Positions 17,732-27,303 of a DNA stretch of 64,000 nt are shown piece after piece; position 1 is the stretch's first letter; the number at the start of each line of letters is the position of its first letter. The stretch is from JADYZU01 sp964540965 (GTDB lineage Bacteria; Pseudomonadota; Alphaproteobacteria; Rhodobacterales; Rhodobacteraceae): the NCBI GenBank assembly GCA_964540965.1, contig CAZIOT010000014.1:39921-103920 (forward strand), given 5' to 3'. The position numbers and the translations under genes were made by a program. The notes beneath the pieces were generated by a model. It did not search any database. It saw nothing but the letters and a program-made list of their open reading frames with translations, and was not told where the DNA came from.

Positions 17732-18427
17732 ATGACCGCAAAGACCTGGGCGCTGCTTGTTCACCTGTTCACCGCGACCGGCGCCGTCTGGGCGATGCTG
17801 GCGATGCTGGCCGCGGTCGAACGCGACTGGGGCATGATGTTCCTGTGGCTGGTGGTCGCGCTGCTGGTCGACGGGCTGGACGGACCGATGGCGCGCAAGG
17901 CGCAGGTCAAGAAATACGCGCCGGAGTTCGACGGCGTTCTTCTTGACCTCATCATCGACTACCTGACCTATGTCTTCGTGCCGGCCTATGCGCTGTTCAA
18001 GTCCGGCCTCTTGCCAGGCTGGCCGGGCTGGCTGGCCATCATCGTCATCACCTTTGCCTCGGCGATGTATTTCGCCGATACACGGATGAAAACGCGGGAC
18101 TTTTCCTTTTCCGGCTTTCCGTCCTGCTGGAACATGGTGGTGCTGGTGCTGTTCGCGCTCAAGCCGCACCCGCTGGTGTCGCTGATCCTTGTCACCATCC
18201 TGGCCGTCACCATGTTCGTGCCGGTGAAATTCGTCCATCCGGTGCGCACGAAACGCTGGCGCAGCGTCACCCTGCCCATGGCCATCGCCTGGGTGTTCTT
18301 TGCCGGCTGGGCGGCGCTGGTCGACTTCCACCCCCAAAGCTGGGCGCATTGGGGGCTGATGATCCCGTCGATCTACCTTCTGTTCGCCGGCGTGGCGCAG
18401 CAGATCGCCTACGGGCGCGACGGATAG
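17732..18427 (+). CDS. pcs: Phosphatidylcholine synthase
   Basis: Membrane enzyme condensing CDP-diacylglycerol with choline to make phosphatidylcholine in one step, a route typical of alphaproteobacteria. The 231-aa protein has about seven to eight membrane segments and a variant CDP-alcohol phosphotransferase motif (VDGLDGPMARKAQ, then FDGVLLDLIIDYLTYV) carrying the Asp cluster expected of Pcs. Length fits Pcs rather than phosphatidylserine or phosphatidylglycerophosphate synthases. It follows xerC after 43 bp on the same strand and converges with the DksA-like gene. Confidence 0.92.
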   Translation: MTAKTWALLVHLFTATGAVWAMLAMLAAVERDWGMMFLWLVVALLVDGLDGPMARKAQVKKYAPEFDGVLLDLIIDYLTYVFVPAYALFKSGLLPGWPGWLAIIVITFASAMYFADTRMKTRDFSFSGFPSCWNMVVLVLFALKPHPLVSLILVTILAVTMFVPVKFVHPVRTKRWRSVTLPMAIAWVFFAGWAALVDFHPQSWAHWGLMIPSIYLLFAGVAQQIAYGRDG

Positions 18428-18433
18428 GTCGCG

Positions 18434-18751
18434 TCAGCGGGCGTGCAGCTTGCAGAACGGCGTTGCCGGGACCAGATCCAGCCGTTCTTCGGTAATCCGT
18501 TCGCCGCAGGTGACGCAGAATCCGTATTCCCCCTGCTCGATCCGGCGCAGGGCCGCGTCGATCCGGGCGATTTCCGCCTGCGCCGCCTGCCCCAGATCCT
18601 CAAGCACCTCATCCGCCTCGCGCTCGGTGGCCAGATCCTCCCAATCCTTCGAATCGTGGCTGTCGAGTTCGGCGTCCAGCTCGATCATCCGGGTGGTGAG
18701 TTCGTCGCGGCGGGCCTGCAATTGCCGGGCGCGGTCTTGGATCGGGGTCAT
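18434..18751 (-). CDS. TraR/DksA-type zinc-finger protein (short DksA-like)
   Basis: 105-aa protein with an N-terminal coiled coil (QLQARRDELTTRMIELDAEL) and a C-terminal zinc finger beginning YGFCVTCGERI. DksA proteins bind the RNA polymerase secondary channel and act with ppGpp. The finger reads CxxC-(x17)-CxxH: the last metal ligand is His (CKLH) instead of the usual Cys. The acidic coiled-coil tip residues of full DksA cannot be assigned with confidence. Start chosen at ATG 18751 because GGAG lies about 6 nt upstream; a further in-frame ATG at 18763 is possible. Divergent from tamA over a 183-bp region. Confidence 0.85.
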   Translation of the reverse strand: MTPIQDRARQLQARRDELTTRMIELDAELDSHDSKDWEDLATEREADEVLEDLGQAAQAEIARIDAALRRIEQGEYGFCVTCGERITEERLDLVPATPFCKLHAR

Positions 18752-18934
18752 GGGCGTCTCCATTCTGTCGGGGGAACCTATCAAGGATCGCCGCGTTCGG
18801 GAATTGACCGGGATCAATGGCACCGGAAAAAAGCGCGAAGGGGACAGCAAGTTGTGGCAGGGGCGTTGGAGATGGCAACCCGTTGCGATAGGCTGGGCCC
18901 AGTGGAGCGCAGTCCGGGGTGAAGGAGTGACAAG

Positions 18935-20746
18935 GTGATCGCCATCCGCCGCCGGTTTCGCCCGCTTGTTGCCGTCCTTGCCGCCGCCGCCCTGCCCGCC
19001 GCAGCGCAGGTGGTGACACTGGACCTGCCCGCCGGCACCGGCGATGACCTGCGCGAGGTTCTGGAAAGCAATTCCCAGGTCTTTTCACTGGCCGATCAGG
19101 ACGACACTACAGTCGCCGACAGCATCGCCGCCGCCCGCGCCGACTATCGCCGGCTGCTGACCGCGCTCTATTCCGAAGGCTATTACGGCGGCACCATCTC
19201 GATCCTGGTCGACGGGCGCGAGGCGGCGGCGATCGCGCCGCTCGACGCGCCCGCCGCGGTCGGCAGCATCGCCATCGCCATCGAGCCCGGCCCGCGTTTC
19301 AGCCTTGGCACCGTGGCGCTCGCCCCCCTCGCCCCCGATACCGACCTGCCCGAAGGTTTCACCCCCGGCGAGGTGGCGCGCGCGACCCTGGTGCAGGATG
19401 CCGCCGCGGCGGGGATCGAGGGCTGGCGGCAGGCAGGCCATCCGCTGGCCGAAACCACGGACCAGCAGATCCGCGCCGATCACCGCAGCGAACTTCTGGA
19501 TGTGGCGGTGACGCTTGCCCCCGGCCCGGTGCTGCGCTTTGCGCCGCTGGATGTGGCCGGCAACACCGCCGTCCGCACCGAGCGCATCGTGGCCATTGCC
19601 GGCCTGCCGCGCGGCCAGATCTACGACCCCGATCAGGTCGAGCTTGCCGCCCTGCGCCTGCGCCGCACCGGCGCCTTCGATTCGGTGGCGATGATCGAAA
19701 GCGACAGCGCCGGGCCGGGCGACACGCTGGCCGTCACGGCGCAGGTGTCGGAACGGCTGCCGCGCCGGCTTGGCTTCGGGGCCGAGATCAGTTCGGTCGA
19801 CGGGCTGGCCGTCAATGCCTACTGGATGCACCGCAACCTGCTGGGCGGCGCCGAACGGTTCCGCGTCGACGCGGCCGTGACCGGGATCGCCGGGCGAAGC
19901 GGCGGCCCCGACTACACGATCAGCCTGTCTTTCGGCCGTCCGGCGACGATCAACGCCAACACCGACCTCACCGCAGACCTGGCCATCGAACGTCTGGACG
20001 AAAGCGATTATCTGCTCAGCCAGATCACCGGCGATGTCAGCCTGGTGAAATATGTCCGCGACGACCTGACCTACAATTTCGGCCTGGGCTTCATCACCGC
20101 GCGCGAGGTGACCGAGTTCAGCCGCCGCGACTATACCCTGCTGACAGCGCCGATCGGGGGCACGCTTGACGCCCGCAACGACAGCTTCGATGCGACGGCG
20201 GGCTACTACATCGACCTGTCGGTGACACCGTTCCTGGGCATTTCCGGGTCGGACGACGGCGGCCGCATCTATGCCGACGCCCGCTATTACCACAGCTTCG
20301 GCGCCAATGACCGGGTCACGCTGGCCGCGCGCGGGCAGATCGGATCGGTCTGGGGCGCCGACCTGCTGCAGGCGCCGCGCGATTTCCTGTTCTATTCCGG
20401 CGGCGGCGGCACCGTGCGCGGCCAGCCCTATCAATCGCTTGGCATCCCGATCGCCCGCGAGGGCGGCGAAACCGACCGTGTCGGCGGCCGCAGTTTCCTT
20501 GGCGCCCAGCTCGAGGCGCGGGTGAACATCACGCCCAAGATCGAGATCGTCGGTTTCTATGATTTCGGCACCATCGACATCGACAGCCTGCCCGACAGCG
20601 ACTCTGACTGGCATGCCGGCGCCGGGATCGGGCTGCGCTATGCGACCGCCATCGGGCCGATCCGGCTCGACCTCGCGGCGCCGGCCTCGGGCGAGGATGC
20701 CTGGGATTCGGTTCAGGTCTACATCGGCATCGGACAGGCATTTTGA
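18935..20746 (+). CDS. tamA: Translocation and assembly module outer-membrane protein TamA
   Basis: Omp85-family outer-membrane barrel that works with TamB in envelope biogenesis. 603 aa: signal peptide (about 1-24, ending PAAAQ), POTRA domains, then a 16-strand-type barrel. The Omp85 lid/loop 6 motif is visible as GGGGTVRGQPYQSLG, and the C terminus ends in an outer-membrane-type phenylalanine (VQVYIGIGQAF). GTG start with a good ribosome site (GAAGGAG, about 7 nt upstream). The stop overlaps the TTG start of tamB (TTGA), so the two are translationally coupled; this pairing is the main reason for TamA rather than BamA. Confidence 0.93.
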   Translation: MIAIRRRFRPLVAVLAAAALPAAAQVVTLDLPAGTGDDLREVLESNSQVFSLADQDDTTVADSIAAARADYRRLLTALYSEGYYGGTISILVDGREAAAIAPLDAPAAVGSIAIAIEPGPRFSLGTVALAPLAPDTDLPEGFTPGEVARATLVQDAAAAGIEGWRQAGHPLAETTDQQIRADHRSELLDVAVTLAPGPVLRFAPLDVAGNTAVRTERIVAIAGLPRGQIYDPDQVELAALRLRRTGAFDSVAMIESDSAGPGDTLAVTAQVSERLPRRLGFGAEISSVDGLAVNAYWMHRNLLGGAERFRVDAAVTGIAGRSGGPDYTISLSFGRPATINANTDLTADLAIERLDESDYLLSQITGDVSLVKYVRDDLTYNFGLGFITAREVTEFSRRDYTLLTAPIGGTLDARNDSFDATAGYYIDLSVTPFLGISGSDDGGRIYADARYYHSFGANDRVTLAARGQIGSVWGADLLQAPRDFLFYSGGGGTVRGQPYQSLGIPIAREGGETDRVGGRSFLGAQLEARVNITPKIEIVGFYDFGTIDIDSLPDSDSDWHAGAGIGLRYATAIGPIRLDLAAPASGEDAWDSVQVYIGIGQAF

Positions 20747-23700
20747 CCCGCATCCTCCTTCTTCTCCTGTCGCTTGTCCTGCTGCCCTGTGTCGCGCTGG
20801 CCCAGACCAGTGCCGAGGAGGAGCGCGACCGTTCCTTCCTGTCCGACCTGATCGAGGGCGCGTTGTCTGACGACAACCAGACCGTGCGCATCGACGGCTT
20901 TCGCGGCGCGCTGTCGTCGCAGGCATCGGTGCAGCGCCTGTCCATCGCCGATGCCGAGGGCGAATGGCTGGTCGCGCACGACCTGATGCTGAACTGGACC
21001 CGCTCTGCCCTGTTCGACGGGCGGCTTGAGGTAAGCGAGCTTTCGGCCGGCTCCATCGAGATCCTGCGCGCGCCGCTTTCCAATCCGCAACCTCCGACGC
21101 CCGAGGCGGTGCCCTTTGCGCTGCCGGACTTGCCGGTTTCCGTCAATGTCGGCGAATTGCGCGCCGACCGCATCATCCTGGGCCAACCGCTGATCGGGCA
21201 AGAGGTTGTGCTGCAGCTTGACGGCACCGCGAGCCTTGCCGGGGGCGAGGGCACGGCCAGCCTGACCGCCCGACGCATCGACGGCCCCGAGGGGCGCTTT
21301 GCCTTTGCCGGCAGTTTTTCCAACGCCACCCGCGTCCTCTCCATCGACCTCGACCTCAGCGAAGGGCCGGGGGGCATCGCGGCGACGCTGCTCAACCTGC
21401 CGGGCGACCCGTCGCTTGACCTTGCCGTGCAGGGCACGGCGCCCATCGACGCCTACGATTCGACCCTCACCCTCGCCTCGGACGGGGTCGAGCGGGTGAC
21501 CGGGCGGTTCCAGCTTGGCACCACGCCGGGGCCGGGCGGCGGCAGCGAGCGCGCCTTCATGCTGACCCTCGACGGCGACGTGACGCCGCTGATCGCGCCG
21601 CAATACCGCGAATTCTTTGGCCCCGATGTCGCGCTGACCCTGACCGGGCGCAGCGCCGAGGACGGCACGCTCGACCTGCCCGAATTCAGCATTGCGGCGC
21701 AGGCGGTGCGGCTGAGCGGATCGGGCACCTTCACCCCCGGCGGCTGGCCGCAGCGCTTTCGTCTGACGGGCGATCTCGGGCTTGCCGATGGCAGTCCGGT
21801 CCTTTTGCCGATGCCGGGCGATCCGGTGACGGTGCGGGCGATGACGCTCGACCTCGGGTTCGACGCCGCGCGCGACGATGGCTGGACCGCCGCCTTTGCG
21901 ATGACGGATCTTGTCGGTAGCGGCTATCGCGTCCCGTCGCTGACCCTTGCCGGCGGCGGCACGATCCGCCCCGCGGAAGGTGATACCCCCGGCGCCTTCG
22001 CTATCGACCTTGCCTATGCCGCGACCGGGCTGGCGCTGGACGATCCCGCGCTGGCCCAGGCGGTCGGCGACAATGTGCAGGGACAGATCGTGGCCAGCCG
22101 CAGCGGCGACGGCCCCCTTGCCATCACCCGGCTGACCATCGACGGGCCGGGCCTGACCGCCGCGCTGGGCGGCAGCATCGGTTCCGCGACCGACGCCCTG
22201 CCCTATGACCTGACGCTGGTGCTGGATGCCGCCGACCTGGCGCGCTTCCGCCTTTTGACCGGCCTCGACCTGTCGGGCGGGGCCAACCTGCTCGTCTCGG
22301 CCAGGGGCGAGGCGCTGAACCGCAGCTTTGCCATCGACCTGTCGGGGCGGACCAGCGATCTTCGGCTGGGGGTTCCGGCCGCCGACGCCCTTCTTGCCGG
22401 CGCCGGCACCGTGGCCTTGCGCGCGGTGCGCGACGCAACCGGGTTCCGCATAGAAAACGCCGAAGTCGCCACCGCCGCCCTGACCGGCAATGGCGCGGCC
22501 GATCTGTCGAGCGAGGACAGCGACGGCCGATTTGACCTTGTGCTGGACGATGCGCAACGCCTGCTGGCAGGCGTGTCGGGCCCGGCGCAAGTGACCGGCA
22601 CCTTCCGCAATACCGCCGCCGGCGGTCTGTCGGTCACCGCCGCGGCCAGCCTGCCGGGCGGTCGTGCCGACTTTACCGCCACCCGCGCGCCCGGCGAAGA
22701 GGTGACGCAACTGGCCCTGACCGGCGCCGTGCCAGACCTTTCGGCCTTTGCGCAGGCCGTCGGTCTTGACCTTGGCGGCGCCGCCGACCTGACCCTTGAC
22801 GGCACGCTCGGGCCGGGGATTCTGGCCGACCTCACCCTCGCCGCCCGCACCGACGGGCTGGCGGTGGGTGTTACCGAGGCCGACCTTCTGCTCGCCGGCC
22901 AAGGCACCGTCGCCGCCCGGATCGCGCGCGACGGCGAGGGCATCCTGCGGATCGAGGGGCTGCGCGTCGTCACCGACCGGATCGAGGCCGGCGGCAGCGC
23001 GGCCATCGCCGCCAGCATCGACGCCAGTTTCGAGGCGCGGATCGTCGAAACCGCCGGCCTTTACCCCGGCCTTTCCGGTTCGGCCACCATGCAAGGCACC
23101 TTGTCGCGCCTGGACACCGGCGACATGACCGTCGATCTTGCCGCCGCCGCGCTGGGGGCCGAGGCCGGCGTCACCGGCATGATCAGCGCGGCCGGCACCT
23201 TCACCGGACAGGCGCGGCTTGCCGCCGCCGATCTTGGCAGCCTGTCGCCGCTGACGGGCCAGAACCTTTCCGGCGCTGCCGAGCTTGCCGCTTCGGGCAG
23301 CCTCGACCTCGACCTGCGCAACCTCGACCTCGCCCTGTCTGGCACCACCACCGATCTCGATGCCGGCATCGAGATAGCGCGCCCGCTGCTCGCCGGGCCC
23401 GGTATCCTTGCCGGCCACCTCGCCCGCGAAGACGGCGGCCCGATCCGCGTCGATGGCGTCACCTTCGCCACCCCCGGCCTGCGCCTCGCGCTGTCCGGCA
23501 CCGTCGAGGGCACCGCGGTCGCGGCCGATCTTTCGCTGACCCTGCCGCAGGCCGGTCTTGTCGCCCCCGGCCTTGACGGACCGGCAAGCGTGACCGGGAC
23601 GCTGGCCCGGCGGGCCGATGGCGCCTTCGACGCCGATCTTGCCGCCACTGCGCCCGGAACGCGCGCCACCCTGACGGCTGAAGGCACCCTTGACGGCGCC

Positions 23701-25497
23701 GGCTTGCAGGGCGACCTCGCGCTCTTTGCCACCGATCTGGCGCCCTTCTCCCGTCTGGCCGGGCGGTCGCTCGGCGGCGCCATCGACCTTTCGGCGAGGG
23801 GAACTGTGGTCCCCGCAAATGGCCGCGTCGACCTGATGATCGAGGCTGCCACCCGCAACCTCGACCCCGGCCAAGCCACACTGGCGAAAATTCTCGCCGG
23901 CAACGGTACCGTCAGCGGCACAGTCGAGCGCGACACCTCCGGCGTCGTCCTTGTGAATGACCTGTCGGTCGCCTTCCCCAACCTGACCGTGACCGGCGAT
24001 GTCGAGGGCGACGCCCGGCAGGCGCAGGCGCGTTTCGACGCCCGCCTGACCGATCTGGCGCTTCTCGCCCCCGATTTCTCGGGTCCGGCCACTGCCACCG
24101 GCACCGCCCGCCTGTCGTCGGGCAACTGGACCATCGATGCCGGGCTGACCGGGCCGGGCGGGACCAGTGCCGATGTCGCGGGCACCATCGACGCCGGCGG
24201 CCGGATGGCCCTTTCGGCCAGTGGCACCGCGCCGCTCGGGCTTGCCAATGGCCTGCTCGAACCGCGGCGGATCGCCGGGCAGGCGAGTTTCGACCTGCGA
24301 CTTGACGGCGAACCGGCGCTGACCTCGGTTTCGGGCACCATCCGCACGACCGGCGCCACCCTCGCGACCGACGTAGAGGGCATCAGCGTGAATGACATCG
24401 CCGGCACCGTCACCCTGTCGGGTGGGCAGGCGCGTATCGCCCTGTCTTCGACCCTTTCCGCCGGTGGCAACCTTGCGGTCGAGGGCAGCATCGGACTTGC
24501 CGCGCCCTTTGCGGCCGATCTGGTGGTCGATGCCGACAGCCTGGCCCTGCGCGATCCCGAACTGTACGAGACCACCGCGACCGGGCGGATCACGCTCTCT
24601 GGCCCGCTGTCGGGCGGTGCGCTGATCGCCGGGACGATCGCGCTCGGGCCGACCGAGATCCAGATCCCGTCCTCGGGCGTTGGCAGCCTTGGCGACCTGC
24701 CCGATGTGTTGCATGTCGCGACGCCCGGCGACGTCGCCCGCACGCTCGACCGTGCCGGGCTGACCGGAGAGGGCGGGCGCCCCGCCGCATCTGGCACCGC
24801 GCGGCCCTTCGCCCTCGACCTGACGCTCAATGCCCCCGGCAGGGTATTCGTGCGCGGCCGCGGGCTTGACGCCGAACTGGGCGGCAGGCTGCATATCGGC
24901 GGCACCACCGCGCAGGTCGTGCCCTCGGGCGCATTCGAACTGATCCGCGGCCGCCTTGACATCCTGCAGCAGCGCTTTGTCCTTTCCGAGGGTCGGGCCG
25001 ACCTTCAGGGCAGCTTCGTCCCGACGCTCGACCTGCGGGCCGATACCGGATCGCGCAACGGCACCGCGATTTCGATCATCGTTCAGGGCCCGGCGACTGC
25101 GCCAGAGATCACCTTCACCTCCTCGCCCGAACTCCCGCAGGATGAGGTGCTGGCTCAGCTCCTGTTCGGGCGCGACCTCGCCTCGATCACCCCGCTTCAG
25201 GCGGTGCAGCTTGCGGCGGCGGTGGGCACACTGGCCGGACGCGGCGGCGGCGGGCTGATCGCCGGCATCCGCACCGAACTGGGCGTCGACGATTTTGATG
25301 TCGTCACCGGCGATGACGGCAGCGCCGCGCTGCGCATCGGCAAGTATGTCGCCGACAATGTCTATACCGATGTGACCATCGGCGCCGAAACCGAAGTCAA
25401 CATCAACCTCGACCTGACCCGCGATGTCACCGTGACCGGCACGGTGTCGAGCGCCGGTGAAACCAGTCTCGGCATCTATTTCGAACGCGATTACTAA
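20743..25497 (+). CDS. tamB: Translocation and assembly module protein TamB
   Basis: Large inner-membrane-anchored periplasmic protein of 1584 aa, member of the AsmA/TamB bridge-like lipid-transfer superfamily. N-terminal signal anchor (ILLLLLSLVLLPCVALAQ), then more than 1000 residues of beta-rich repeats of similar composition (recurring LDLSGxxxL, GxVxLR units), and the conserved DUF490 C terminus (about 1240-1584; GRLDILQQRFVLSEGRADLQGSF, then SSPELPQDEVLAQLLFGRDL). It begins with TTG overlapping the tamA stop by 4 bases. Function is inferred from family: phospholipid transport or barrel-protein assembly between the membranes. Confidence 0.94.
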   Translation: MTRILLLLLSLVLLPCVALAQTSAEEERDRSFLSDLIEGALSDDNQTVRIDGFRGALSSQASVQRLSIADAEGEWLVAHDLMLNWTRSALFDGRLEVSELSAGSIEILRAPLSNPQPPTPEAVPFALPDLPVSVNVGELRADRIILGQPLIGQEVVLQLDGTASLAGGEGTASLTARRIDGPEGRFAFAGSFSNATRVLSIDLDLSEGPGGIAATLLNLPGDPSLDLAVQGTAPIDAYDSTLTLASDGVERVTGRFQLGTTPGPGGGSERAFMLTLDGDVTPLIAPQYREFFGPDVALTLTGRSAEDGTLDLPEFSIAAQAVRLSGSGTFTPGGWPQRFRLTGDLGLADGSPVLLPMPGDPVTVRAMTLDLGFDAARDDGWTAAFAMTDLVGSGYRVPSLTLAGGGTIRPAEGDTPGAFAIDLAYAATGLALDDPALAQAVGDNVQGQIVASRSGDGPLAITRLTIDGPGLTAALGGSIGSATDALPYDLTLVLDAADLARFRLLTGLDLSGGANLLVSARGEALNRSFAIDLSGRTSDLRLGVPAADALLAGAGTVALRAVRDATGFRIENAEVATAALTGNGAADLSSEDSDGRFDLVLDDAQRLLAGVSGPAQVTGTFRNTAAGGLSVTAAASLPGGRADFTATRAPGEEVTQLALTGAVPDLSAFAQAVGLDLGGAADLTLDGTLGPGILADLTLAARTDGLAVGVTEADLLLAGQGTVAARIARDGEGILRIEGLRVVTDRIEAGGSAAIAASIDASFEARIVETAGLYPGLSGSATMQGTLSRLDTGDMTVDLAAAALGAEAGVTGMISAAGTFTGQARLAAADLGSLSPLTGQNLSGAAELAASGSLDLDLRNLDLALSGTTTDLDAGIEIARPLLAGPGILAGHLAREDGGPIRVDGVTFATPGLRLALSGTVEGTAVAADLSLTLPQAGLVAPGLDGPASVTGTLARRADGAFDADLAATAPGTRATLTAEGTLDGAGLQGDLALFATDLAPFSRLAGRSLGGAIDLSARGTVVPANGRVDLMIEAATRNLDPGQATLAKILAGNGTVSGTVERDTSGVVLVNDLSVAFPNLTVTGDVEGDARQAQARFDARLTDLALLAPDFSGPATATGTARLSSGNWTIDAGLTGPGGTSADVAGTIDAGGRMALSASGTAPLGLANGLLEPRRIAGQASFDLRLDGEPALTSVSGTIRTTGATLATDVEGISVNDIAGTVTLSGGQARIALSSTLSAGGNLAVEGSIGLAAPFAADLVVDADSLALRDPELYETTATGRITLSGPLSGGALIAGTIALGPTEIQIPSSGVGSLGDLPDVLHVATPGDVARTLDRAGLTGEGGRPAASGTARPFALDLTLNAPGRVFVRGRGLDAELGGRLHIGGTTAQVVPSGAFELIRGRLDILQQRFVLSEGRADLQGSFVPTLDLRADTGSRNGTAISIIVQGPATAPEITFTSSPELPQDEVLAQLLFGRDLASITPLQAVQLAAAVGTLAGRGGGGLIAGIRTELGVDDFDVVTGDDGSAALRIGKYVADNVYTDVTIGAETEVNINLDLTRDVTVTGTVSSAGETSLGIYFERDY

Positions 25498-25968
25498 GTC
25501 CGGACCGCCGGTGGGTGACGGTACAAAGGGGTTGCGCGCCTGCATCTGCCCCTTCTGCATTCGTGGCCACCCCACGCCCAAGCCATCGCTCGACATGGGT
25601 CGCCGGGCAAATGACCGCCGGTCATGCCCAGTTCCACTACTCCCCGCGCCAAGTTGGCGCCCGACGCCCCGTGCCGCAGTCCCTGGCCCAGGGCGCCCCG
25701 GCACAGTCGCCCGACCTGCCGCCCGACAAGTATCGCGCAGCGGCGCACCGTCCGATCCGCCAGCCCTCGTCTCCAGTGAACCGAAGCCTTGGCCCCAGGA
25801 ACGGCAAGCTGGTCCCAGCAACCCACTTACCTGAAACACGAACAATGACGGCGCGGGATGGAATGCCGCAGCCGTGGCAGGTCGATCAATCCTGCGCGGG
25901 AAACCCTTGACTTCCTTTTGTGGACCGTCATGTTGCGATTGCGAACTATTCTCAAGTGAGACAGCCCC
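25498..25968. other. 471-bp intergenic region between tamB and the NRAMP gene
   Basis: No gene or known structured RNA was recognised on either strand. Both strands stay open for about 110-130 codons, but the translations are Arg/Pro/Ala-rich and look non-coding. The last 60 bases carry a Fur-family-like operator and possible promoter, listed separately. Confidence 0.5.
25907..25955 (+). promoter_or_regulatory. Putative promoter with Fur/Mur/Irr-type operator upstream of the NRAMP gene
   Basis: An imperfect palindrome TTGCGAACTATTCTCAA (25939-25955) has seven-base half sites differing at one pair, the layout of Fur-superfamily boxes. A TTGACT hexamer (25907-25912) and a weak CATGTT (25929-25934, 16-bp spacing) could be the -35 and -10, placing the operator over the start site. 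It ends 13 bases before the GTG start of an Nramp-type metal importer, the expected target. Regulator identity (Mur, Fur, Irr) is not determinable. Confidence 0.6.
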
Positions 25969-27303
25969 GTGACCGGACCGACTGCCCAGGAAACCGCATG
26001 GCGCCGCTCCCGCGGCGAAGCCGCCCTGTCGGACGTGCATCGCACCATTGTCCTGCCAAAGGGTTTCTGGCGGCGACTTGCCGCATTTCTCGGCCCCGGA
26101 TACATGGTCGCCGTCGGCTACATGGATCCGGGCAACTGGGCCACGTCTTTGGCCGGCGGTTCGCGATTTGGCTATACACTGCTGTCGGTTGCCCTGATCT
26201 CGAACATCATGGCCATCGTCCTGCAATCCCTGTGCGCGCGGCTCGCCATCGGATCGGGGCGCGATCTGGCGCAGGCCTGCCGCGACGCGTTTCCGCGCTG
26301 GGTCGCCTGGCCGCTCTGGGCCCTGGCCGAAATCGCCATCATCGCCACCGACATTGCCGAGGTGATCGGCACCGCCATCGGCCTGAACCTGCTGTTCGGA
26401 ATCCCGCTCGAGATCGGCGTGGTCATCACCGCGCTCGACGTGTTCCTCATCCTCTGGCTGCAACGCCGCGGGTTCCGCAAGCTCGAGGCCTTTGTCATCG
26501 CGCTTCTTGGCGTGATCGCCGCCTGTTTCGCAATCCAGATCGCCCTGGCCGACCCGGACTGGGGCGAGGTCATCCGCGGCTTTGCCCCGACGACGCAGAT
26601 TCTGCGCGATCCCGAAATGCTCTACCTCGCGCTCGGCATCCTTGGCGCGACGGTGATGCCGCACAACCTCTATCTGCATTCGGCCATCGTCCAGACCCGC
26701 GCCTATGGCGACACAATCGAGGAAAAACGGCAGGCGCTGAAATTCGCCACCATCGATTCCACGATCGCGCTGATGTTCGCGCTGCTCATCAACGCCTCGA
26801 TCCTGATTCTCGCCGCGGCGGCCTTCCATGCCACCGGGCGGACCGAGGTTGCAGAGCTGGGCGACGCGCATCTGTTGCTGGGCGGAGTTCTGGGCTCCAC
26901 CCTGACGCCCACGCTTTTCGCCATCGCGCTGCTTGCCTGCGGGTTGAACTCGACCGTGACCGCGACTTTGGCCGGGCAGGCGGTGATGGAAGGGTTCCTT
27001 GACCTGCGGCTGGCGCCCTGGTTGCGGCGCCTGTTCACCCGCGCCATCGCCATCGTGCCGGCCGCCGCCGTCACCATACTTTATGGCAGCGCCGGCACCG
27101 CCGAGTTGCTGATCCTCACCCAGGTGGTGCTGTCGCTGCAGCTTTCTTTCGCCGTGATCCCGCTGGTGATGTTCACCTCTTCGGCGGCGAAGATGGGTCC
27201 GCTTGTCGCGCCGGTCTGGCTGCGCGCCGTCGCGGTGCTGATCGCCACGGTGATCGTGGCGCTGAACGTCAAGCTCTTGTGGGATTTCACGTTTGGCGCC
27301 TAG
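25969..27303 (+). CDS. mntH: NRAMP-family divalent metal (Mn2+/Fe2+) transporter
   Basis: Proton-coupled importer of manganese or iron in the inner membrane. 444 aa with about 11 membrane segments. Both NRAMP metal-binding motifs are intact: DPGN in TM1 (Asp53-Asn56, YMDPGNWATSLAGGS) and MPH in TM6 (Met230-His232, MPHNLYLHSA). GTG start at 25969. The upstream palindrome suggests repression by a metal-sensing Fur-family protein, fitting Mn/Fe uptake. It is monocistronic by spacing. The symbol is by family; Mn versus Fe preference is not shown by sequence. Confidence 0.92.
   Translation: MTGPTAQETAWRRSRGEAALSDVHRTIVLPKGFWRRLAAFLGPGYMVAVGYMDPGNWATSLAGGSRFGYTLLSVALISNIMAIVLQSLCARLAIGSGRDLAQACRDAFPRWVAWPLWALAEIAIIATDIAEVIGTAIGLNLLFGIPLEIGVVITALDVFLILWLQRRGFRKLEAFVIALLGVIAACFAIQIALADPDWGEVIRGFAPTTQILRDPEMLYLALGILGATVMPHNLYLHSAIVQTRAYGDTIEEKRQALKFATIDSTIALMFALLINASILILAAAAFHATGRTEVAELGDAHLLLGGVLGSTLTPTLFAIALLACGLNSTVTATLAGQAVMEGFLDLRLAPWLRRLFTRAIAIVPAAAVTILYGSAGTAELLILTQVVLSLQLSFAVIPLVMFTSSAAKMGPLVAPVWLRAVAVLIATVIVALNVKLLWDFTFGA

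Noticed and set aside
25498..25938. Intergenic region examined for yybP-ykoY riboswitch, SRP RNA, tmRNA or RNase P RNA
   Set aside because: None of the conserved cores of these RNAs could be found by eye.
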